In this document: one piece after another, positions 1 through 11,658 of the stretch
Layout of the letters: every line of letters starts with the position of its first letter
How positions within the stretch are numbered: the stretch's first letter is position 1
Assembly: GCF_000002865.3 (NCBI RefSeq)
Contig: NW_001865039.1
Location: 2,357,315 to 2,421,314 of the forward strand
Length of the DNA: 64,000 bases
Source: Monosiga brevicollis MX1
Taxonomy: Eukaryota; Opisthokonta; Choanoflagellata; Craspedida; Salpingoecidae
Reading direction: 5' to 3'
Made by a program: the position numbers and the translations under genes
The notes under the pieces: model-generated
Database searches by the model: none
What the model saw: only the letters and a program-made list of their open reading frames with translations
What the model was told of the DNA's origin: nothing

Positions 1-2
1 GA

Positions 3-642
3 TCAATTAACGAATCTCTTCTGCAGGCACAAGCCGAGCTGAATGAAAGTCAAACGCGGGTGCAAACGCTCGAGGACGACGTCACTGCTTTGCGTGATGA
101 GCTGGTGCGCAAGACACAAGCCAAGGCGCAGTTGTACGAAGAGAATACACATCTTCAACAAGTAAGGGCGTAATGCCGCCTCTAGCACCATCTCATCAAT
201 CCTTTGCTTAGATTGCGAGCCCAGCAGGTATTTTGAGTACAGACTGAACTGCACTCCTCACCCCCTCACCTTGGGCTGCGCCTGTGTACATTCCCTTGTG
301 ATAGGACTTGTCGGCCAAAGAGGAGGCCGAGTGGCAAGATGATCATGCGGTTACTCATTGTCCAGGCTGCCGGAACGAGTTTGGCTTTTTTCTTCGCAAG
401 CACCACTGTCGAAATTGTGGCAAGGTGAGTTCTTATTAGCTTCCCGCCGTCACAGCGCCGTCTCTTGGTTCATCATGACATGGTCCATGATCGCATCCGC
501 CCGTCCTAATCATTTTGGTGACTGGTGGCCATTTCGGCAGGTTGTTTGTGCCGATTGCTCGGCCCATACGATCAAAGTTGCGTCGTCAGCGCAGCCCGTG
601 CGCGTGTGCGATCCGTGCTTTGCCAACCGGCACAAGTCATAG
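3..642 (+). CDS. C-terminal part of a coiled-coil FYVE zinc-finger protein (EEA1-like), 5' end outside window
   Basis: Exons 3-161, 305-424 and 541-642 join in phase 0. The first encodes Gln/Glu-rich heptads typical of a coiled coil. The other two encode a complete FYVE finger: a WQDD (WxxD-type) entry motif, CPGC, the basic patch RKHHCRNCGK, then CADC and CDPC, which supplies the eight zinc ligands. FYVE fingers bind phosphatidylinositol 3-phosphate on early endosomes. A coiled coil ending in a C-terminal FYVE finger is the EEA1 arrangement, but only the tail is visible, so other coiled-coil FYVE proteins remain possible. The protein ends four residues after the last Cys-containing segment. 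The next gene on the same strand starts 281 bases downstream. Confidence 0.85.
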
Positions 643-923
643 GTTCTTCTAAGAACTCTTAGAACAAGGTTCAGGGATGATACAAATTAAAGAAACCTCT
701 GTTTATTGTCATTTCGATCCTGATGGAAAGTGAATCAGCATGGTCACAAAAACCGTTGTCAAATGATACGCACTCGACACAAAGAGTTAAAAGCCCACAC
801 TTTCTTCACTTTCTTTGCTGTTCCCTTCAAAAGCAGGCGAGCCAACGGACTGGAGAGAGATCCCGGCACTGAAGTCACTGACAGAGCGAGAGCGAGAGAT
901 CCAGACCTGACTCATCGAGCATC

Positions 924-2545
924 ATGGGAGGTGGTAGCCGCCGTGTGTACGTGGGCAACTTGCCCCGGGATATCCGCGAGCGCGAGTTGGACGAACTGTT
1001 TTACAAATACGGCCGTATTTTGGACATCCACATCAAGGGCCCCTATGCCTTTGTCACGTTTGAGGATGAGCGCGATGCAGAGGATGCGGTGCATGGCCGC
1101 GATGGCATCAACTTTGCTGGTGGCCGCCTCCGGTAAGCCTGCGACATGGGGTCCATGTTTGTGACGATGTGTACTTTCCACACTAGCCCACCGTTTTATA
1201 CTGTACTCTTGTCAAGAGTTGAGCGTTGGTTGCGTGCTGGGAGCTGGACTGGGTCACAAGAACGGCGAGGGCAGGCAGAATGCTCGTGCAAGTTTGTTCT
1301 CTAGGAATGAGACAAGTCAAGGTGGCGTGAGGGGAGGTGAAGATGAGACTTGTGTGTGCCTGTGTGCCTGTGTGCCTGTGTGCGCGTGAAAGAGAAAGAA
1401 GGGGTAGGGCATTGCTTCGGGTCCATCTCAACACCATTGTGTTGAATTTGCCAGTCTGGAGGACTCGCGTGGCTTGGCCTGAGGAGGCGCGCGGATCGAT
1501 CCATGGACCCGGTGGCATAAACTCTGAGCGACTTTGGGAGCAGAAGATGGCGATTCAGGAATTCGTTGCTGCTGGGAGCGAAAAGCATGGGACGGAGACG
1601 ACAGCGAATTCTGGAGCACGAGCGTCCATTGGGACCTTGGTGTTGGTTGCTTTGTTGTAGTCGTTGTGCAAAGCGGTTTTGCTTGATTTTCCGACGCGGT
1701 CTTGCCCGATGGCTCAAACTTTATTGTTTGGCGAGCGTCCGGCATGTTGTCTTGCGTTTTACGCTGGTGCCACTTGCATGATGCTAACTTCCCACGATCT
1801 TCTCGCTAATGGCTTAGGGTTGAGCTGTCTAATCCCGGTCGCCGCGGCGCGAACCCACGCGACAATTTCAGCGGCAAGCACTCTGAGTTCCGCGTCCTCA
1901 TCAAGGGGCTTCCCCGTACTGCCAGCTGGCAAGATGTCAAGGACTTTTTCAAAGATGAGCGCCTGGATGTTGTTTTCACCGATGTGAACCGCGATGGCGT
2001 TGGCATGGCCGAGTTTGGTAACCAGGAGGACATGAACTTTGCTCTTGACAAAATGAATGGCCGCAAGCTCAACTCTCACCTGGTGCGTATCATGGCCTCC
2101 TGAAAGACCCCTGTGGTTGGGAGTTGCAACGGATGACCCTTATCAATTACCCCTGCTTTTCACTGACAGGGCGACTCTGAGTTTGTGGATGTGGTGCCAA
2201 TGAATGGTGGAGATGACCGTCGCGATGACCGTCGCGATGACCGTCGTGATGACCGTCGTGACGATCGTCGTGATGACCGTCGTGATGACCGTCGTGACGA
2301 TCGTGATGATGACCGTCGCGATGACCGTCACGATGATGACCGTGGCCGCGATGCGGACCGCCGCGATGATCATGAAGACGATCGTCGTCGTGATGAGCGC
2401 GAGGACGAGCGCCCCGTAAGTGATTGGCGTGCAACACTCGGACAAACAAATTGGGGTATTCACTCGTGTAAATTTCTTATTCTCATATTCTTATGACCAT
2501 TCCTCCTTGGCTGCGCAGCAGGTTGATGAGGATGATCGCCAGTAA
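924..2545 (+). CDS. SRSF1/ASF-SF2-like splicing factor with an Arg-Asp tail instead of an RS domain
   Basis: Exons 924-1132, 1818-2082, 2170-2415 and 2519-2545 give 248 aa. Residues about 4-72 form an RRM with RNP2 VYVGNL and RNP1 YAFVTFED, close to the first RRM of SRSF1. Residues about 90-160 form the pseudo-RRM with the SWQD(V)KD signature that defines the SRSF1 group. A Gly/Arg-rich linker separates them. In place of the Ser-Arg repeats, the third exon encodes about 60 residues of DDRR repeats from a 12-base tandem unit, with no serine. SR proteins recruit U1 and U2AF at splice sites in the nucleus, and their RS serines are phosphorylated by SRPK/CLK kinases. Here the tail may act as a permanent phosphomimic (inference). 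The ATG is the first in frame and directly precedes the RRM. The first intron is 685 bases, the longest in the window. Confidence 0.9.
2205..2340 (+). repeat. 12-base tandem repeat encoding DDRR units
   Basis: About ten copies of a GATGACCGTCGC-like unit with third-position drift (CGC/CGT, GAT/GAC). It lies wholly inside the third exon of the SRSF1-like gene and encodes the Arg-Asp tail. Confidence 0.9.
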
Positions 2546-2752
2546 ATGCATGCAACCACGTTGGGGCCCGAGGCCCCAGGCTTTATGTCCATTCAGAATC
2601 AAGCGGTGCCATCGTACGACTTGTAGACTGGTAGCTCGACGTGCATGATCAAGCGCACTTTGCCATCCGTCGAGCTTTGCTGCCCCATGCATTCTTGGTT
2701 TGTTCTGTGTCCGGCTGGTTCAGGAGGCTGGCTGCCAAAGATGACTGCCACT

Positions 2753-3267
2753 CTACGCGGTTAGCCGCGAGTAGAGCTCCACCAGCACCTTTGCAATGGC
2801 AGGGCCAACCCGAGCTGGCTTGCCACTGTTGGTCGAGGCGTTTAGGTTGGATATCATTTGACAAGCAACTGTCTTGCCTGTCAAACCATGCCAAATTGAG
2901 CGCCTGCGCTTTGGAAAATAAAATGTGTTGCTTTTCGCGACATGCATTGACTCGCGTGGCACAAGCTCTTGATGCAGTGCCGGGTCTAGGCAAACAAAGG
3001 CCCGCATGCCGTGGGATGTACGAGATGCATACCTTTTTGAGTGATGAGGCGTGTGAAATTGGCTGGCGTTTCGAATTCTTCCACCACCGCTGTGGCCTTG
3101 TGGACCGTAACTCCACGCAGGCACATCAGATGCTGCAGAAACAAGTCCCGAACACTCAAATCCTGAAAGGGAGACACCGAACAGTCCACGGGTGCAGTGT
3201 CAGAATGAAGCGGCAACATTGTACGCAACCCCTCATTCAAAATAAGAAAAGAGCAAAGACCCCCCAC

Positions 3268-3317
<50 letters not shown>

Positions 3318-6300
3318 CCAACAGGGAAGAAAAAGGCAAGGTCGACCTTGTTCTTTGCGCTGTTTTCGCAAAATTCTTCATAGGTCTGCAGCTCAACTGC
3401 ATGATTGCTTTGCTCGCCTGTGTTGATAGCGCGGCAGAGTGAATTCAAGCAGACAACGAGGCACGTGCAGCAGTCAGGTGCAAACTCACCAGTGCTCCCA
3501 TTTGCAAAAGTGGTATCCCGGTAGGCTTGTTGGAGATAGCGCGTCATCAAAGCAAGGTAGGTCAGCGTTTGGGTCAGGTTCGAAGTCGTCTTGACAAAGA
3601 ATCCTTCGTGAATCTGTTCAAAGCAAGAAGGTCAGCGACGAATTCATTCGGCTCAAGCCTTCGTGCGAATACCACTGCTTCCGTCGCGACCATCCGGACA
3701 AGACAGACCTGACTGTTCACAAGTGCTTGCTTCAGGGCAGAGCCAGCCATGGTTTGCCGCTCGATCAGATCTGGAAAAGTTGACAGGGGCCCGTTCGAAA
3801 GAGTGTTGGTTGAACATTTCACTAGTAAAAGTCGGTTTGCAAGGGTAACAAGGGCGCGCGGACCAACCGGCATTCTCCACCAGGTAGATGGGTCGATTGA
3901 TTCCAGAGCGCGCAAATCGAAATTTCTGTTCGCGGTAGCGGCCATCACGGATCGAGGCCACTAAATCGTCGATTCGTTTCCGCTCCACCACGTAGTCCAA
4001 CACCAGTTCTCGGCTAAGCCAAAACGCATGACGAGCCAGCACCAAGGAATGAGGTCGTGGTGAAGCTCAGTACAAGTCGGCATTTTGACGTACGGAATTG
4101 GTGCACGTAAACGTCCTGGTACTGGAGTTATACGTTCTTGCACTATCCAAAGAAAGTCACCGAGGGGAAGACGCTTGGCCACGCTGCGCACGCCCATGGC
4201 GTCCAGCCGCTCCTTGAAGATGCCGGGCGTAACAAGCAACAACATGTTGAAATTGTTTTGAGATTTTGTATTCCCCGGCCTTGCCTCTTGCAGGGTAAAT
4301 GAAAATCGATAAGATGGATGAGCCCATGCGGGTGAGGAGAGACAAACCTTCATAAGACCACGATCAAAAGCAAGGCCGTTGTCCTCGCGAGAGTCAATCA
4401 CAAGCACAATGTCATATTCTCGAGGCGCTAGCTGCCACGATGCTGCACGCAAGCGCTGAAAAGTTGCAAAGGGCGTGGCGCGCTGTCTGTTGGGAGTGGG
4501 CGCATCCCGCAATTGGTCAAAGCTGGAATCAAAGGTCGTGCTTGACATCGGGCCGGGGGAGACTGTTCGGGCAGTTGGGGACACTATAAAGGTCAAACAA
4601 ACCAAGTTCAGTACCACATGCAACCCCTGCCAGAATATCAATCCTTGATGCAGGCATTGTTTTCTGCCTGTCATACAAGCAGCGTACTTGGAATAGAGAG
4701 TGGCTGGCGCTGATGGGTTTGCTTGATCTCTGCACGGTGTGCAAAAAGATCACATTCCCGGCAAAGCGACCACGTGCATTCAAGGCACTACCATGCAGCA
4801 GCGTATTCGAGCCAGGCCAGGAGGGGCGCGTGAGATTATGGTCAACTGCAAGCTGAGTCAAGGTGGGAGGTCACCCTCTTCGGTCACCCTCTTCGGGCAA
4901 CAACAGCAACACAAATCTGGACAAGCTGTGGGTCTGGCGGGTCAGCATGTAGGCGTACCGATATACTTGCGGGCGCGGTCTCACAGATGTGGCATGGGGG
5001 CACAGCCTGAGCGGATTCTGCCGATTGGGGCGCAGCATTCGCGGCGGGCTCCTTGGGCGCTGGATGGTTGTCTGGGCGTGTGGGTGCGTGCTCGGCTGGT
5101 CGTGGCGGTGGGTGCCTCTGGCTGCGAGCGTCGTGGGGGGCGGATCTATTGCTCATGCCCGCAAAGGTCACGAGAGGCGATGCCACATCTACTGTCCGTG
5201 CAGCACTCTTTGGAAAACAAAGTCAAGAGTCGATGCTCAGTGAGGTTGGGTCTTGGTAGCAGCCATGACCGGCATCAACACATTACCAAACTCCTTGCCG
5301 TACCCTAGCTTGGTACAGACGCTGACCCAGCTCCAGGCCTTCTGGGGTAAGCTTAAATCTGATTGATCAAGCGACCACAAGCAGGGTGAGAATCTTGATC
5401 TTGCTTCTCTGTTCTTGAGACACCAAGAAGGGGGAAGAGCAAAATCACGCACTTGGCTGGGTTGGAATACTTGAGGAACAATCCCTTCTCAAGCAGCACA
5501 GCCATTGAGCTCCATGCCGTGTAGTGGGACACTACAAGAACATACAACATGTATCAGGGCAGGGCGGGAGCAAGCAAGAGGAGGACGTCATGGTGCTGAT
5601 AGGCAGCCCCCCCGCCCCCCACCGCAAGCGGGCATGGGCGTGGCGCAGGCGAGTCAAGCGATGGGAATAAACGCACTTTTGTCAGAGGAGGTAAAAGATG
5701 ATTCCGAATAAGGCTGGGCAACAGCAATCAGATCCCGTTTGCTCAGATACTCGAGCTCCCCGCCACTCTGGGAACATTGGGTGCACATTGTAAGCGAGGT
5801 TCAGCAGGCAGGTGGGAGAGAAACATCTGCTAGGGGCCGGGCTTGCTGCTGCCAGGCGCGCACCTGTGTCAAAGCTCCAAAGTACCCAATGAGCAAGGCT
5901 GCAGCACCCGATCCTCGGCGTGGCACATATGCGCGAGTAGCTCGCTTGCGCCGTGGACCACCGTCCGCACCGCTGGCAGCATCAGTGGAGGCGGCTGTGC
6001 CTTGAGTGTCGGTCGAGGTTGAGCCTGGCCGGGATGTACTATCAATATCAGCCGCAATTGGCCCGTCCAATGCCAGGTTTGAGTCGGTGAACGGGCAAGG
6101 GGTACATGAACAACGGAAGGGAAGTGCAATCCGCTGGCGATATAAAGCGACGGGGTGTGCGACGGGGCTGGTGCAATACCTGCTTCGGCTCGCGACGGGG
6201 AGGGGCCACCCTCGTTTGGTGCACAGACTGGCCTTTTTCTCGTCCAGTAAGCGCGCAATGCCAGCCCCAACGCCCTGTCACAGTCAGGAACAGCTGAGTG

Positions 6301-6586
6301 GCAAAGAAAACAGAGGGGTGGGGGGTGGGCGAGCGGCGTGCCTGCAACGCGTCGCAGGACTGTCAGGTGGCACGCATACCTTGAGTTGCATGGCATCCTT
6401 GCCGTTTTGAAGAGTCCCTGGGTGGGCTTGCATGGACTTGAGGGCTTTGCTGTACACCCGCTGAAAGGTGCTGTTTCTGGTTGATGCGGCGGATCGCAAC
6501 TCCTCGAGCCACTCGATAAAGTATGGCTTCCAGTCTGAGGGTGCCGACGCGCCCGCAGCCTCACTGTCTTGATCCTGGCTTGCCAT
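2753..6586 (-). CDS. MUS81: Crossover junction endonuclease MUS81
   Basis: Fourteen exons: 6586-6380, 6274-5864, 5767-5677, 5531-5453, 5358-5304, 5207-4967, 4583-4348, 4212-4134, about 4065-3868, 3770-3709, 3613-3490, 3417-3347, 3162-3033 and 2877-2753, giving about 702 aa. MUS81, with an EME partner, cleaves stalled forks and branched recombination intermediates in the nucleus. Visible parts are an N-terminal helix-hairpin-helix ([10 protein letters not shown]), a winged-helix segment (YTAWSSM, then FKLTPEG), and the XPF-family nuclease core with VIDSRED near residue 425, LPLGDFLW and ERKRIDDL near 494. The C-terminal helix-hairpin-helix reads [16 protein letters not shown]. The catalytic Asp and ERKR motif are intact. 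The acceptor of exon 9 is weak and its exact position uncertain; all other junctions keep phase. Human MUS81 is about 550 aa, and the excess is low-complexity linker. Upstream in-frame ATG at 6607 is an alternative start. Confidence 0.93.
3269..3315. repeat. Poly(A) tract (47 A on + strand) inside a MUS81 intron
   Basis: Homopolymer in the intron before MUS81 exon 13. On the transcribed sense it reads as poly(U), about 105 bases upstream of the acceptor. Confidence 0.97.
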
Positions 6587-6934
6587 ACGTCCGGTTTTAG
6601 GCAGCACCCATGCCCAGGCTCCTCGACATGCCTTGGCCTAACACGTAGCCTCAAGCACGACCAAGGACCAGGTCTGCGCTCCCCGTAGCTCGCAGACACA
6701 CCAGCTCGAGGTACCCGTCCGTCACACATAAGAATTTAAAAAAAAAAAACCAAAAAAACCCCAAAAAACCAAAAAACAAACCTCTTGTAACTGTTGCTCA
6801 AGCATACGCGAAAGAAGGAGAAAGAGAAAGAGAGAGGGAAAGGCATAAACAACAAAAGGCACAGAGAAACAGCAAAACTACCACAAGAAAGAGGGAGAAT
6901 AGTCTGCCAATTTCGTCTGACATCAAGCTTGAAA
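6587..6934. promoter_or_regulatory. Divergent spacer between MUS81 and the kinase-like gene
   Basis: 348 bases between two start codons pointing apart, so promoter and 5' leader sequence for both genes must lie here. It holds an A/C-rich stretch at 6736-6780 and a GA-rich purine tract at 6808-6842. No TATA box is convincing. Confidence 0.5.
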
Positions 6935-7991
6935 ATGGCAGTGAATGGTGCTGATGGTGCTGATGCTGATGGTGATGCTCATGGTGGCGGGGTGGAGGGG
7001 GTAGAGTATGAGCGAGGTGTGAGTGCGGGGCTGGCCAAGGGGCTGGGGGTTGGGCGGGATTTGAAAGCGCAGGCGCTGGCTGCGCGATGTGTGCAGCTCG
7101 GAGGAGATGGCTTCGGGCTGGCGCGGCTCCTGACCGCGTCAGAACCGGTGGGCGACCCTCTCTACACACGGCATCGCCTTCGTAGCTATACGCTCGCCGA
7201 GCGCCTCAATCATGCTGTCATCATTGCACAAACCCTGGTATGCTCGAGTTGGCGTGGGGTGCCCTGCTGGGCTGTGTTTTTGGCATTTGTCAGTCATGCC
7301 CTGCGCTTCGGCCGCTTTCGCATTCTGCTTGATTAGGCACAGCTGCATGAAGAGGGCATCGTGCACTGCCTGGCACATTTCAAGGATGCACGCTTTGGCG
7401 CCGGCGAGGGCGCTGTCCTGCTAATGCTTGCAAAAGCCATGCCTACATCTACCCCGGACTCGCCTGTGGCCGCTATCTTGCAGCGTGGACCTGACCCTCA
7501 GGTGGTTCAGCAGCAAGACATTTATCAGCTCGGTCTTTTGACGGCCTATCTCTGCCTCTTACCTGATGCGGAGCGCATGACCATTGAAGCCGTTAGTATC
7601 GTCGTGCAGCTCCAACGTCGTGCATGTGCATGCCACCTGGCTTGATCTGAGCAATGTACGGCCACTCTTGTCAATCTTGTCAATAGGATGGCTTGGTGGG
7701 GCGTTGCAATTCTTGGCTGGGAAGCTGCCCTGATGCTCTGCTTGATGTCATTCAATCTTGTACTATTGCTGAGGCTGCGTATCGGTGCGAGACATTCTAC
7801 ACGTTGTGCATCTCTGCTCCTTGACTTGCCTCGTTTTTGCCTCATGCCCTCCGTATCTGACGTTCGAATTTAATCGGGTCGATGATGCGCTGCAACCTTG
7901 CAGGCCGGATGCGGCTACGGTGGCTGCTGCCCTGGACGAAATTATCATGAAATTGCAGGGGGATTTGGACAGCCATCCCTCTTATGTGTAA
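6935..7991 (+). CDS. Degenerate protein-kinase-like C-lobe (predicted pseudokinase)
   Basis: Exons 6935-7237, 7337-7591, 7687-7784 and 7904-7991 give 247 aa. The order of motifs matches a kinase C-lobe: an alpha-E helix ending LAQLHEEGIVH, then a segment where HRDLKPEN is expected, then an alpha-F-like DIYQLGLLTAYL, and a last part (IAEAAYRPDAATVAAALDEI) typical of the final kinase helices with the conserved Arg. The glycine-rich loop and VAIK lysine are missing, the HRD motif reads HCL, and no DFG is seen, so catalysis is not expected. The N-terminal 60 residues are Gly/Ala/Asp-rich. MUS81 starts 348 bases upstream on the other strand, so little room exists for a missing N-lobe. The assignment rests on motif order alone. 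It could bind a partner as a scaffold. Confidence 0.65.
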
Positions 7992-8243
7992 ACTTGTGTG
8001 CCATAATATGTGGATACGTCAATGTTTACCTTCATCGCCAGCTTGAGCAGGACCGAGCTGCAGGGCTCGCTTTGTGCGGGCGCGGTGTAGGGCGGGTTAG
8101 GCCTGGCCTTGTGTTTGGAGTGGTGTGCCAAAAAAACGAGTTATTGGCTTCCCAAAGGTACAGAGGAGCTGTGAGAATTAATTGGTAAAATTCATGTCAC
8201 ACACACGGTGCCTCCAAGTCCTCAGATCACGCAGGCGCGAACT

Positions 8244-8810
8244 TTACGCAGTGGGTTTCTTGCTCTTGCGCTTGCTGCGCATCTCCTGGTACAGCTTCTG
8301 GCGTGCGCGATCCACTGGCACACCAACATCCTTACCCTTCTTATCCTTCTTATCCTTCTTATCCTTCTTATCATTCTTAATCTTCTTGTCCTTCTGCTCT
8401 TTTTGGGCTTCCTCTGCCGCAGCAGTTGCGGGTGGGTCGGCCTTGGAGCGCTTCTGGGCTGGCGTGTCTGCCTGCTCATCCTGGGCGTCCCCGGCATTCT
8501 CACTTGCGTTATCCTCGGCAGCTCGCTTGGCTTTCTTGGACTTGTGATGACGACGGGCCTTTTTCTTGCGCTCGTGTTGCTCGCCGTGGTTGCGCTCGTT
8601 GCTTGATGATAGCGCTTCTTCCGCCTCAGGTTGTTGGTACAACGAGCGCAGCGATGGGAGCACCTGAAGCTTGCGTGACATGTCCTGACCACGCTTCTTG
8701 AACTTTCGCACATCTTTCCACTCCATTGCTCGGTCACGATACTTGACAACCTTTTTCATCGACGCCCACTGCCGCAGTTCCTTGTCGTCAGCGGCCAAAA
8801 TCTAGAACGT

Positions 8811-8881
<71 letters not shown>

Positions 8882-9926
8882 GCGTTAATGTCAAGCCGTG
8901 AGGTGAGCTTTGAGGAGCAGAAGAAGAGAAAAAAAAATTGAAAAAAACCGCCCCTTTCCCTAGAAGCTGTTCAGTCCCGCGTTGTGTCATCATCTGCAGC
9001 AACGGGCAAAGCGACGCGTACCTCATCCACGGTCAATCCGAAATCGTTAGGAACCACTTCACGGTACTTGAAGCGATACTCCTGCGGACCCAAAAGCGCG
9101 TCCAACTCAAGGTCCTTGTACTCGCCCATCAGCTCGCCGAGGCTCTGAGGATGTTTAGAGACACAACGACAACAGCAAAAGCAACAGCATCCAAAAGAAA
9201 AAACCAAACAAAAAATGAAGGAGATGTGTAGGTTAGCCATGTGTAGCGCACAGTGCCATCACCGCAGCTGGACACATGCCATACCTTGTTCTCAGTTGCG
9301 CTGTGTTCTTCTCCCTGCACTTCGGCATCCTGATCTTCAGCCATGGCTTCAGCAGCTCCGCTGGCTTGCTCCTGCTGCAGCTTTTTCAGACGCTTCTTCT
9401 CCTTTTTCAGCTTTTTCTTCTCCTACACACGAAGAGTCACACCAAAGGTCAGTGCCACATTCGGACGCGGCCTGAAAAAATGCTTTGATGATCATGATTT
9501 CTATGCCTTTTATTTGAGGGCTCAGCCTGCTGGTCTTGTGGGCTTGAAGGAACCAGGGGTACGTATAAAGGAGATGCGACGCTCGTACCTTGCGACTGGG
9601 CACGTGTTCAGCGTCCATGACAAAGTCGTCATCTTCCTCATCTCCATAGTCACCCAAGTCGATGTCGTCAAACTTGGGCTTGCCATCAGCGTCAGTCGTC
9701 TCATAGTAGTCATCATTGAACAAGGTCTGTACGCGCAAAAATACCATTGCCCCCATGACCGTATAAGACAGGGCTCTTGGGAAGCATGCCAACCAGCCAG
9801 AAAGGGGAGAAAGAAGGAAGCAGGCTTGTGATACTCACCCCGAGCTGCTCCTCGAATCGATCCGGATCGAAATCGCCCTCCACGTCCAGATTGGCCAGCA
9901 GCGCTGGGTCGACACCAGCCGAAGCT

Positions 9927-10005
<79 letters not shown>

Positions 10006-11658
10006 TAGTGAGACTGGTTGGGTGACGACATCGGCGGGCATCTTCTGGGCAGTGAATTGGGAATGTTGCGGTATCCAACCTGCGATTTGTTCCATTTTGC
10101 TGCGAATTTCCTGGCTTTTGAGCTCCTTGAGGCGCTGAATCTCAGATTTCTTCTCGTCAGCCGCCTGTTGATGCACCAGCAAGCCAGGGGACACGGTGTG
10201 ACCAAATAGTGGGCCCGACAGTGACAACACATCGAGTGCAAACGCAAAGACAAGCCCATGGCCATACCTGGGCAACACGGTCCTTTTTGGCATCACGTTG
10301 CTGCTTGCGCTTGTTCCCTTGCTGTTGCTCACGGACGGAGGTTTCGATGCGGCGCGGAAAGCGCTTGATCTGTTTGTGGTGTTGGAGACAGCCCGACACG
10401 AAGCAGAGAATTAAGACGATGGCACGGATGACCAGGTACAGGAAGGTGAGTTCAAACGATGATGGGTCAGGGTAGATAGAGTCCATGGTCAGGCAAAGGG
10501 CATTCTATTCCAGCCCAAACATGCATGACGAGGAGACCGACCTCGTTTGCACCCTCTTCCTCGAAGCGAAAGTTGTATTCACGCTCAAACTCCTCGGCCG
10601 CTTCCACCACCACCTCATCTTCGTCGTCGACCTGGTTGTTGGGAGCAGAAAGGCCACCCTTCCACATGCGTTTTGTAATGTAATCACGAAGGAAGCGATC
10701 ACCCTCCGAGAGGTCAGGAGCTGTCCAGAATCGCTTGAGCGGATCCAAGTCCTGCTGGACTTCCTTCTCTAACACGGGGGCATCCTTTTCCAGCCACTCT
10801 TCATAGGCTATCAACAGAGATGGAAAAGCAGGGCAAACATGATGGGGTGTCTCGTGCAGAGGCAAGCGGCTTTGCTCACTGTGTGAGGACGCTATGAGAC
10901 GGGCACAAGGCTTACCGCGGTCGCGAGCTTCCTGCTCGGCGGGTGTGAGTTGCTTTTCGGTGAGAAAGCCGTCGGCGCCTTCCTCGCCCAGACCTTCAGC
11001 GGCGTCGGCGAAGGCGCGCTTAAGCTGTGATTGACGCTCAACGTATGAAGGGTCGTTGTTGCCGGGGGTCTCGTCGTCCTCTTCGTCATCGCTGACAAAG
11101 GCCTTTTCGCCCTTGGTCAGCAAGCGGCGACGTTCGTGGTCCTTCAGGGTCATGGGCTTTTGCTGGCGGGGTTTGTCGCTGGGCTCCTCATCATCTGCCG
11201 GTGTCTGATAGAGCTGTACCTCCGATTCATAAATGCGAGGATCATTGGCCTTGATCATGGACAAGGTGCGCAAGAAATCCCGCTCCAGACCGGGGGTGTC
11301 GCCTGGTTTAGAAGTCGGCATCCAAGAGCCATGCTTGATGAGCAAAGCCAAAATGCTGTTTCAAAGTGCACCCGCACCCTGATTGTCTTTTCTTTTCCTT
11401 CTTCTTTGAGAGGCTGAAGACGTGTTGCCTGCATACGAGACAACGTCTATTGAACCGCGCGCTCCAAGCAAGCAAGGCCGCACCTTCAGCGTCGTCGTCC
11501 TCCTCCTCTGAGCTGCTCTCTTCATCAAAATCCTCACCATACTTGTCCTTGAGCAGACTCAACTCCTCACCCCGCTTGCGCTCCTCATACCGCTCGGCAT
11601 AGGTCTTGGAGATGGTCAAGCCCGCGTTGTCGCCCTCGTCATCAAAGAGGTCGGCCAT
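8244..11658 (-). CDS. KRI1: Ribosome biogenesis protein KRI1
   Basis: Ten exons: 11658-11484, 11302-10916, 10807-10542, 10369-10268, 10164-10080, 9924-9839, 9726-9589, 9422-9285, 9144-9022 and 8801-8244, giving 685 aa. KRI1 is a nucleolar factor that works with KRR1 in 40S subunit assembly. Family landmarks in order: an N-terminal TYAERYEERKRGEEL, an acidic SSSEEEDDD run, MIKANDPRIYES, YEEWLE, FLRDYITKRMWKGG, PRRIETSVR, GDFDPDRFEEQLG followed by FNDDYYE, and the C-terminal RFKYREVVPNDFGLT with QWASMKK. The last exon ends in a Lys/Asp-rich tail with KKDKKD repeats. All junctions keep phase. Human KRI1 is of similar length (about 700 aa). Transcription converges with the kinase-like gene 252 bases downstream. 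Confidence 0.94.
8815..8878. repeat. Poly(A) tract (64 A on + strand) in the last KRI1 intron
   Basis: In the KRI1 sense this is a 64-U run ending about 13 bases before the acceptor of the last exon, so it sits where the polypyrimidine tract belongs. Confidence 0.97.
9929..10000. repeat. (CA)36 microsatellite in a KRI1 intron
   Basis: Perfect CA dinucleotide repeat. In the KRI1 sense it reads (TG)n and runs to within a few bases of the acceptor of exon 6. Confidence 0.97.

Noticed and set aside
2143-2463. Long frames on both strands over the Arg-Asp repeat, including His/Asp- and Val/Ile-rich ones
   Set aside because: They are shadows of the 12-base repeat. Only the frame that joins the RRM exons in phase is supported.
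5869-6729. 286-codon minus-strand frame
   Set aside because: It overlaps MUS81 exons 1 and 2 out of frame. The MUS81 helix-hairpin-helix and winged-helix similarity lies in the other frames.
3269-8878. Poly(A) runs as possible retroposon tails
   Set aside because: They lie inside introns, in antisense relative to the host gene, and no upstream LINE, SINE or processed-gene sequence or target-site duplication was visible.
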